In this document: positions 21,916 through 27,668 of the stretch, in pieces | Position numbering within the stretch: the stretch's first letter is position 1 | Layout: every line of letters starts with the position of its first letter | DNA from: Patescibacteria group bacterium UBA1400 | GTDB taxonomy: Bacteria > Patescibacteriota > Microgenomatia > UBA1400 | Direction of reading: 5' to 3' | NCBI GenBank assembly: GCA_002305125.1 | Contig: DBQG01000048.1 | Coordinates: 14,858 to 43,990, forward strand | DNA: 29,133 nt | Translations under genes and position numbers: made by a program | The notes under the pieces: model-generated | Told to the model about the DNA's origin: nothing | Seen by the model: the letters and a program-made list of their open reading frames with translations, nothing else | Databases searched by the model: none

Positions 21916-23628
21916 TTATTTTTTATATACTTTAGAATTTAAATCTATTAAACAGCTAGCTTTGTCCAGTGAATCTGAAGTAGAGATTTTTGGCAAAAGA
22001 TATTCATTTTGAGGAATAATTGCTTCCAGCAAAAAAGGCTTTTTGCTTTTCAGCATCTTTTGTAGGGCCGGCTCAACCTCACTGGGTTTATGTATACGTA
22101 AAGAGTCAAGACCATAAACAGCGGCCAGTTTGGCAAAATTCAAGTCTAAATCATAATAAGAGCCAAAAAACCGGTCATTATAACTGAAATGCTGATGCTG
22201 ATAAATAGCCCCCAATGTATGATTGTTAATAACAATTATTTTTAAGTTTATCTTATTTTCCACTATTGTTGCCAATTCTTGAATGTTTAACTGAAGATCG
22301 CCGTCTCCTAAAACTGCGATTATTGTTTCTTTGGGTTTGGCAATTTTAGCTCCTATGGCTCCGGGAAAAGCAAAACCCAAACAGCCAAAACGGGAATTAA
22401 CATTAAATTGGCGTGGTTTTTTAAAAGTAAAGTGGCGCATTACCCAATATTTATGTTGACCGTTACCGGCAAAAATTTTGGCTTCAGGTGCAAATTGATT
22501 TAACTGTTCAATTAACTTTTGTGGCTTAATGGTTTTTTTTGAAAAAGAGTAAGAAAGCGGACAGGTTTTTTTCCAGTGATTAATTGTCTTTAACCAATTT
22601 TTCCTTTTTTTAAAGGGTTTTTTAGTTAAATATTTTTCTAGCTGAGTCAGAAAGTTTTTAATATCCTCAGATAGACAAAGAGAAGGATAAATAAATTTTC
22701 CGCATTGTTTAGCATCAATATCAACATGAACAATTTTTGCTTTTTTGGCAAAACTTTTGCTGTCAGCCGTAGTCCGAGCTTCTAAGCTTGCCCCTAAAAC
22801 CAGTAGCAAGTCTGATTTTTGAATAGCAGAGTTAGCGTAAGGTGTCCCCAAAACTCCGGCCGCATGCAAAGATAGCTTATGATCTTCGGGAAAAACCCCT
22901 ACTCCGGAAACAGTAGTCGCCACCGGAATTTGCATTTTTTTCACCAACCGGAAAAATAAATCTGATTGCTCTGAGGCAATCAAACCCTCCCCGACTAAAA
23001 AAACAGGCTGTTTTGATGCTGATAACCATTTGAAGGCTTTTTTAATAAAAGAAGGGTTTGATGAAGAACATTTATTTTCAACCTGAACCTTAGAAATAAG
23101 TTTTGTTTCTTTAGCTTTTTCTTTCAAAACATCCTGGGGAATATTAATAAGAACTGGCCCGCGGGGAATTGACATCGCAATAGCAACGGCTTTTGAAACA
23201 ACTCTTGGAAAATCCCCTGCTTTCATTACTAAAAAATTTGCCTTGGTTATGGGCTTACTAAGTTTGACCATATCAGCTTCCTGAAAAGCCCCTTTGCCCA
23301 AATTTTTCCGGCTGGTATTCATATTAAGAGCAATTAAGGGAATAGAGTCGGCATAAGCAGCTGCTATTCCTGTTATTTGATTCGTTGCCCCTGGTCCTGA
23401 AGTTGATATACAGGCAGTCACTCGGCCTGAGGCCCTAAAAAAACCGTCAGCCGCATGAACAGAAGCCTGCTCATGACGAAATAAAAAATGTTTTATCTTT
23501 TTTGCTTTATACATTTCATCATAAAAAGGTAAAACATCAGAGCCAGGCATGCCAAAAACAACCCTAATGCCTTCTGAAACTAAAGCATCATGTAAAAGTT
23601 TGGCACCGGTTTTTAAAAAAGAATCCAT
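21916..23628 (-). CDS. Thiamine diphosphate enzyme, acetolactate synthase large-subunit type
   Basis: The protein has the three-domain layout of the acetohydroxyacid synthase family. Pyrimidine-binding motifs are VVFGMPGSDVLPFYDE and FRHEQASVHAADGFFRASG (Glu53 activates the cofactor), then ISTSGPGATN and FQEADMVKLSKPITKAN, which is close to AHAS (QEVDIV...PITK). The C-terminal pyrophosphate site is GDGDLQLN...INNHTLGAIYQHQHF, with FGCLGFAFPGAIGAKIA. No regulatory small subunit (IlvN) and no other branched-chain genes are near, so the reaction may be a different decarboxylation or carboligation. A TTG at 23649 would add seven residues; the ATG at 23628 (570 aa) is preferred. Confidence 0.9.
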   Translation of the reverse strand: MDSFLKTGAKLLHDALVSEGIRVVFGMPGSDVLPFYDEMYKAKKIKHFLFRHEQASVHAADGFFRASGRVTACISTSGPGATNQITGIAAAYADSIPLIALNMNTSRKNLGKGAFQEADMVKLSKPITKANFLVMKAGDFPRVVSKAVAIAMSIPRGPVLINIPQDVLKEKAKETKLISKVQVENKCSSSNPSFIKKAFKWLSASKQPVFLVGEGLIASEQSDLFFRLVKKMQIPVATTVSGVGVFPEDHKLSLHAAGVLGTPYANSAIQKSDLLLVLGASLEARTTADSKSFAKKAKIVHVDIDAKQCGKFIYPSLCLSEDIKNFLTQLEKYLTKKPFKKRKNWLKTINHWKKTCPLSYSFSKKTIKPQKLIEQLNQFAPEAKIFAGNGQHKYWVMRHFTFKKPRQFNVNSRFGCLGFAFPGAIGAKIAKPKETIIAVLGDGDLQLNIQELATIVENKINLKIIVINNHTLGAIYQHQHFSYNDRFFGSYYDLDLNFAKLAAVYGLDSLRIHKPSEVEPALQKMLKSKKPFLLEAIIPQNEYLLPKISTSDSLDKASCLIDLNSKVYKK

Positions 23629-23665
23629 TATTATATTTACTTTTAACAATTTTTAATGAATCTCA

Positions 23666-23684
23666 CGAGGCCTAAAAGGCCTCG
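23666..23684. repeat. Perfect GC-rich hairpin in the leader of the TPP-enzyme gene
   Basis: CGAGGCCT-AAA-AGGCCTCG is an 8-base-pair stem with a 3-base loop, the strongest hairpin seen in this low-GC window. On neither strand does a T-run follow. It lies between the predicted start (about 23693) and the ATG at 23628. It could be a protein-binding site or an mRNA structure. Confidence 0.6.
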
Positions 23685-23699
23685 GATAGTCTCTTATAT

Positions 23700-23708
23700 A
23701 TTATAACA
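23700..23708 (-). promoter_or_regulatory. Extended -10 box (TGT-TATAAT) of the TPP-enzyme gene
   Basis: TGTTATAAT predicts a start near 23693 and a leader of about 65 bases that contains the hairpin at 23666-23684. A weaker TGTTAAAAG box lies 11 bases before the ATG (23640-23648). Confidence 0.5.
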
Positions 23709-23751
23709 ACTGTCAACACTGCAACTAGAAAATCTCATTTTAGCTTAATAT

Positions 23752-24576
23752 TTAATAAAGACCTTTCATTGCCCGTGTAACTTTATCCGCCAGCTTAACC
23801 TCTCCCATCACTAAGGTGTATTTATAATTACTCAGCTTTTTATCATTGATCTCCGGCTTAGGACTTAACCAGTTTATTTTACAGCCGGATTCCTGACCAA
23901 ACAAAATCACAGCTGCTAGATCCCAGAGACCGATTTTGATACCAAGCATTAAATCCGCTTTACCCGAAGCCGTCAGCACTCCATGCAGAACCATACTGCC
24001 ATAATGTCGAAAATACGGTATAATCCGGCCAACTTTACTCAAAATTACCTCCTTCTGCTCAGCATTAACCAGGGCATATAAAATGTGCGGTTTCAGGTTT
24101 TCGCTTTTTTTCTGCCGGCTGACCCTTTGGTTGTTAAAATAAAAACCATTGCCTTTGAAAGCATGCATCGTCTCTCCGGTCATGGGCAAGTGAACTAATC
24201 CATATATAGGTTCATTGCCTTTCCATAAAGCAATTGAGTGGCAAAACAATGGCACCCGCCAAACAAAGTTTTGGGTACCATCAATAGGATCTATAATCCA
24301 GTTATATTCTTTAATATCAGCTGCCCGGCTCTCCTCACCGATAAAACCAATCTGAGGATATAATTTCTTTAAATTGGTTCGGAAATAATCCTCAACTTCT
24401 TGGTCAGCAACAGTGAGAATATCTTCAACTTGACGTGAGCCTTTGCCTTCAATAACGTCAATCTGCTTACTGACAACAACGGTGTTTTTATTAAAATAAC
24501 CAGCCGCAATTCGACTAGCCGGCCCCAACAAACCACTAACCTGCTTATGTATTTTTAATAAATTAAGGTCTGTCAT
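23752..24576 (-). CDS. Inositol-monophosphatase-family phosphatase
   Basis: The 274-aa protein carries both family signatures: the metal-binding WIIDPIDGTQNF (Asp96, Asp99) with GFIGEES (Glu81, Glu82), and WDLAAVILFGQESG (Asp219). These Mg-dependent phosphatases act on inositol phosphate, fructose 1,6-bisphosphate, histidinol phosphate or PAP (CysQ). Sequence alone does not separate them. It starts 17 bases after trxB and is probably the last gene of the thioredoxin operon. That context would fit a CysQ-like role in sulfur metabolism, but this is inference. Confidence 0.88.
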   Translation of the reverse strand: MTDLNLLKIHKQVSGLLGPASRIAAGYFNKNTVVVSKQIDVIEGKGSRQVEDILTVADQEVEDYFRTNLKKLYPQIGFIGEESRAADIKEYNWIIDPIDGTQNFVWRVPLFCHSIALWKGNEPIYGLVHLPMTGETMHAFKGNGFYFNNQRVSRQKKSENLKPHILYALVNAEQKEVILSKVGRIIPYFRHYGSMVLHGVLTASGKADLMLGIKIGLWDLAAVILFGQESGCKINWLSPKPEINDKKLSNYKYTLVMGEVKLADKVTRAMKGLY

Positions 24577-24593
24577 TTGATAAATTTTTACTT

Positions 24594-26744
24594 TTATATT
24601 CCCCTTACTTGCGGAGCGGTTTCTTTTTTTATGAACTTAAAAGCTGAGGCAGCTGCCCTGGCTCCTTGACCCATGGCAATTATAGCCTGCTTTATTATTT
24701 TTGACTTGTCTATCATGTCTCCGGCACAAAAAAGACCGTGAATATTGGTCTCCATGCTATCATTTACTTTAACATAGCCTGCTTCGTCTATATCTACACC
24801 TAAAGGCTGGATTAAAGTTGTTCCTGGAACACCGCCAATTTCTACAAATACCCCATCGGCAGGAACTACGGTCTTGCCTTGATAAGGATGATCCAATCTT
24901 ACCCCTGTTACTTTATTCTCACCTAAGACCTTGATAATATTGGTGTTGTAAATAACCCCACCTTTTCCCTTGGCTTCAAGTTTGTGCCACTCCTCAAGCC
25001 AAATGGGCTCAGCCCTTAATTTTTCTCCTCTATATATAATAGTTGTTTTTTTAGCATACTGGGCCGTATGAATGGCGCCGGACACGGCACTGTCCGAACC
25101 ACCAATTAAAACCACATTTTTATTTCTGAAAAACGGAGAGTCACAATTATGGACAATGAAGTTTTTAGCAATAAAAGTATTATTATTTTTAACGGCCAGG
25201 TTATAAACTTGCCCCTTATAGTCGCTTTTTTTAGTTTGTCTAATTGGTAAATATAAATATTTATTTTTAATAAAAGCGTGCCTGTTGGTCCGCTTTCTTT
25301 TACTAAGCAAGGGGTGTTTAATACCTAAAATTTGACTCATTTTAATTAAAGAAGGGCCTCCAATTGCTATATGATATTTATCATGTTTAAATCTAATTTT
25401 TCTTTTTCCAATCATGCCGGGACATTGATTAAGCTTTACCTTCTTTCTCATCTGAAGAGAAGGTATTGTTTTAAACCTTAAGAAAATGTCTCTTGTTTGG
25501 TAAGCTAATTTTCTTGAAGTTGTTACAATGCAAAAATCTTTTTCCCTAATACAACCGTCTCCCCGATACCATCCTTTTATAAGTTCTGCTTGTTTTTCTT
25601 GAGGCAGAAAAAGCATCCAATGAGGAATTTTCTTGTAAGGGGCCAGTTTACCAAAAAGACTATAAAATAAATCTCTTACCAAGGTTGAAAATATACAAAT
25701 TCTTGCTACATTGTTTTCTCTTTTTACAAATGGCTTTAAGGAAAAAACTTCTTTTATTAAGCCCGTAGTGTCTTTAATATATTTTTTTTCATCTTTATTA
25801 AAGTAAATGTTAACTCCTTCATGGGTAATCGATCCTTCGGCGAGATAATAACCGACTAGTCTTAAAAAACTTTTGTTAATTAAAATCTTATCTTTAAGCC
25901 TAAGGGAAGTATGTGTTTCCTGATTGTTTTTCACTTTACCCTTAACTACTTCAACATTTAAAACTTCAGAAAATTTAAGGATTTTTTTGTCTTCTACCTT
26001 GGTTATTAACGGATACATTAAAGCATCATCATTTTCCAGTTTTCCTGCTTCTTTCCATTGAGGCTTTTCTATTACTGTTAATTTTTGATGATAATTATTT
26101 CTAATTTTAGTTACTAAAACTGGATGGTTTGCAGTCAGTTTAACTGGCTCGGTAAAAAATCTGGTTTTAACTTCAACCATCTTCCCATCATAATCTCTTG
26201 CCATTATTTCTTTTATATTTTGAAAACTGCCATTCATTGTTAAAACCTTTTTAGTAATACCTATATCTCCAATGGCTGTTAAAGAATTATTAACTACAAC
26301 CTCTTCTTCGGGAGGAAGGCAGGTTGTACAGTAGCTCACCCCTCTGCCCATAAACTCTTTTTCTCCGGGAATATTTAATCTTCTTCTTTCGCTGCCGGTA
26401 GCTACAATCAAAGCTTTGGTTTTATACTGCTCCTTATCGTCAATAACCACCAAAAAGTTAGCCTCTTTCTCCTTTAGCTTATCTATCCTGCCAACTTCCT
26501 TGGTTAATACGGTTGCTCCCAGGTTTTTTACTTGTTCCAGCCATTTTTCTCCCAGCTCTAATCCGGAAATAGAGTTAAAGCCAGGATAGTTTTCCACTCT
26601 CTTGGCATTTGCAAGCTCTCCTGCCAAGATTTTACCGACAACCAGATTTTTTAATTTATATCTTGAAGCGTAAATTGAAGCTGTAAGACCGGCCGGACCA
26701 ATGCCGATAATAATAACATCATAAATGTCTTTTTTACTTGTCAT
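24594..26744 (-). CDS. trxB: Thioredoxin reductase precursor interrupted by an intein
   Basis: TrxB uses FAD and NAD(P)H to reduce thioredoxin. The precursor is 716 aa: extein residues 1-141 and 534-716 (324 aa, normal TrxB length) and a 392-aa intein between. Extein motifs are the FAD site IIGIGPAGL, VATGSERRRL, the active site CTT/C-DSPFF (joined after splicing), VVLIGGSDSAVSGA and GLFCAGDMID...AIIAMGQGARAA. The nicotinamide phosphate motif HRRxxxR reads YRGEKLR (571-577), so one of two Arg contacting NADPH is missing. The second catalytic Cys is intein position +1 (Cys534). A Shine-Dalgarno (AAGGAG) precedes the ATG. Without splicing the enzyme cannot be active. Confidence 0.96.
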   Translation of the reverse strand: MTSKKDIYDVIIIGIGPAGLTASIYASRYKLKNLVVGKILAGELANAKRVENYPGFNSISGLELGEKWLEQVKNLGATVLTKEVGRIDKLKEKEANFLVVIDDKEQYKTKALIVATGSERRRLNIPGEKEFMGRGVSYCTTCLPPEEEVVVNNSLTAIGDIGITKKVLTMNGSFQNIKEIMARDYDGKMVEVKTRFFTEPVKLTANHPVLVTKIRNNYHQKLTVIEKPQWKEAGKLENDDALMYPLITKVEDKKILKFSEVLNVEVVKGKVKNNQETHTSLRLKDKILINKSFLRLVGYYLAEGSITHEGVNIYFNKDEKKYIKDTTGLIKEVFSLKPFVKRENNVARICIFSTLVRDLFYSLFGKLAPYKKIPHWMLFLPQEKQAELIKGWYRGDGCIREKDFCIVTTSRKLAYQTRDIFLRFKTIPSLQMRKKVKLNQCPGMIGKRKIRFKHDKYHIAIGGPSLIKMSQILGIKHPLLSKRKRTNRHAFIKNKYLYLPIRQTKKSDYKGQVYNLAVKNNNTFIAKNFIVHNCDSPFFRNKNVVLIGGSDSAVSGAIHTAQYAKKTTIIYRGEKLRAEPIWLEEWHKLEAKGKGGVIYNTNIIKVLGENKVTGVRLDHPYQGKTVVPADGVFVEIGGVPGTTLIQPLGVDIDEAGYVKVNDSMETNIHGLFCAGDMIDKSKIIKQAIIAMGQGARAAASAFKFIKKETAPQVRGI
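25146..26321 (-). mobile_element. Intein with LAGLIDADG homing endonuclease in trxB
   Basis: The element spans precursor residues 142-533. Splicing motifs: Cys142 (Cys1, in CLPPEEEVVVN), block B TANHPVL (Thr204, His207), block F VYNLAVKNNNTFIAKN, block G FIVHN (His532, Asn533) and Cys534 as the +1 nucleophile. Two LAGLIDADG helices are present, LVGYYLAEG (297-304 region, acidic Glu303) and LIKGWYRGDG (388-397, Asp396). The KKIPHWMLFLPQE stretch before the second helix is typical of intein endonucleases, and both acidic residues are kept, so the nuclease may be active. It inserts between CTT and CDSPFF, that is, immediately before the second Cys of the CxxC motif. Confidence 0.97.
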
Positions 26745-26755
26745 TTAAGCTCTCC

Positions 26756-26896
26756 TTAACCAGCAAAGGGACAGCCGCCAGCACAAGCTCCTGAAGCTTT
26801 GCTTTTTTTATCTGTCTGAGTTTGAAAACCATATACTCTTATAAGTCTTGCCTGGCATTGGGGGCAGACAGGCTTTTGTTTACTTATCTGGGCCAT
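26756..26896 (-). CDS. Small Cys-rich protein, 46 aa, between trxA and trxB
   Basis: An open frame from the ATG at 26896 encodes 46 residues. It has a CPQC pair (Cys11, Cys14) near the start and CAGGCPFAG (Cys39, Cys43) at the end. The layout looks like a tiny zinc ribbon or a redox-active peptide. A GTG in the same frame at 26926 would add ten residues. No good Shine-Dalgarno is seen for either start. It lies in the gap between trxA (26957) and trxB (26744), so it is almost certainly in the operon; four Cys in 46 residues beside thioredoxin suggests a thiol function or substrate. No family is recognised. Confidence 0.7.
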   Translation of the reverse strand: MAQISKQKPVCPQCQARLIRVYGFQTQTDKKSKASGACAGGCPFAG

Positions 26897-26956
26897 ACTA
26901 AAGTTTAATTCAAACTCTTTTGACACTTATTACATTTAAAAGTATACACAGGCATT

Positions 26957-27277
26957 TTACAAGCCCTTTTTAATCATGTCTTCATAGCCATCTTTGCCGA
27001 TAAAACCTACCTGCCTGTCTACTTCCTTGCCATCCTTTAACAGGATAACGGTAGGAATACTCATAACTCCATATTTTGAGGCAATCTCCTGCTCCTCGTC
27101 AACATTGACTTTGGCAACTACAGCCTTATCTTTATACTCATCGGCCAGTTCATCAATAACCGGAGCGGCCATTTTACAAGGACCGCACCACTCAGCGAAA
27201 AAATCTATTAAAACGGGTTTGTCAGATTTTAAAGCTTTCTGTTCAAAATCATCTTTTTTTAAATGGGTTGCGGGCAT
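26957..27277 (-). CDS. trxA: Thioredoxin
   Basis: This classical 106-aa thioredoxin reduces protein disulfides in the cytoplasm. The active site FFAEWCGPCKM has Cys31 and Cys34, and the cis-Pro loop is GVMSIPTVILLKDG (Pro75). GKEVDRQVGF and the C-terminal helix are intact. A strong Shine-Dalgarno (GGAGGA) precedes the ATG. It follows the CsoR-like gene by 29 bases and is the probable substrate of the intein-containing TrxB downstream. Confidence 0.97.
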   Translation of the reverse strand: MPATHLKKDDFEQKALKSDKPVLIDFFAEWCGPCKMAAPVIDELADEYKDKAVVAKVNVDEEQEIASKYGVMSIPTVILLKDGKEVDRQVGFIGKDGYEDMIKKGL

Positions 27278-27306
27278 AATATCCTCCTCTATTTAATTTA
27301 TTATTT

Positions 27307-27558
27307 TTACAAATTTTTTACTAGTTCTTTTATCGTTCTTTCAAACTGCAAACTGTTCTTATCCTTACTGGCACAGGCATTATCAAGTAAAAGTAAACTG
27401 GAAAGCTTTGTTAAGGCCGATTTTACCGCTGCTATTTGCTGAATAACCTCCAAACAGTCTCTTTTATTTTCCATCATCCGCTCTATGCCAGCTACTTGGC
27501 CTTTAACTTTTTTAATTCTCAGCAAAATTTTATCCTGGGTCTTAATATCTTTTATCAT
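27307..27558 (-). CDS. CsoR/RcnR-family transcriptional repressor with altered sensor residues
   Basis: The 83-aa protein has the all-helical fold signature of the family: ILLRIKKVKGQVAGIERMMENKRDCLEVIQQIAAVKSAL. Copper-sensing CsoR uses Cys-x25-His-x3-Cys. Here Cys35 is kept, but the His is Asn60 and the second Cys is Ser64, while an extra Cys62 appears two residues after the Asn. That excludes the Cu(I) site and resembles persulfide- or thiol-sensing relatives (CstR type), which use a Cys pair. It heads the trx operon, with an operator over its own promoter and start codon, so autoregulation and control of trxA and trxB are likely. The start is leaderless or nearly so. Confidence 0.9.
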   Translation of the reverse strand: MIKDIKTQDKILLRIKKVKGQVAGIERMMENKRDCLEVIQQIAAVKSALTKLSSLLLLDNACASKDKNSLQFERTIKELVKNL

Positions 27559-27574
27559 ACTCCCCCCCCAGTAT
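27557..27574 (-). promoter_or_regulatory. CsoR/RcnR-type operator over the -10, start site and start codon
   Basis: ATACTGGGGGGGGAGTAT on the minus strand is a palindrome (5-base arms) around a G8 tract. It matches the arrangement known for E. coli RcnR sites (TACT-G6-N-AGTA). It begins inside the -10 box and its last two bases are the first two of the csoR-like ATG. Confidence 0.85.
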
Positions 27575-27598
27575 ATAGAACTGAAATTAGTTTGTCAA
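27570..27598 (-). promoter_or_regulatory. Near-consensus sigma70 promoter of the trx operon
   Basis: TTGACA (27593-27598), a 17-base spacer and TATACT (27570-27575) give the best promoter in the window. The start site is expected in the G tract at about 27562, four or five bases before the ATG at 27558. Confidence 0.85.
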
Positions 27599-27623
27599 GT
27601 AGTTGGTGTTAAGTATCAATAAA

Positions 27624-27632
27624 TGCTATAAT
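27624..27632 (+). promoter_or_regulatory. Extended -10 box (TGC-TATAAT) of the right-edge gene
   Basis: TGCTATAAT is divergent from the trx promoter. The predicted leader to the ATG at 27669 is about 30 bases, with no Shine-Dalgarno. A weak TTGGTG lies 18 bases upstream. Confidence 0.5.
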
Positions 27633-27668
27633 TACTTATAAATTGTGCTTTTTCCTGCTTCTATTTTT

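Noticed and set aside
23666..23684. Rho-independent terminator
   Set aside because: No T-run follows on either strand, and the hairpin lies downstream of a good -10 box for the next gene.
25146..26321. Free-standing homing endonuclease gene or frameshifted trxB
   Set aside because: The frame is continuous through both extein parts, and the splicing blocks (Cys1, TxxH, His-Asn, Cys+1) are all present, so it is an intein.
27307..27558. Annotating the regulator as a copper-sensing CsoR
   Set aside because: The His and second Cys of the Cu(I) site are Asn and Ser, and no copper exporter or chaperone is in the operon.
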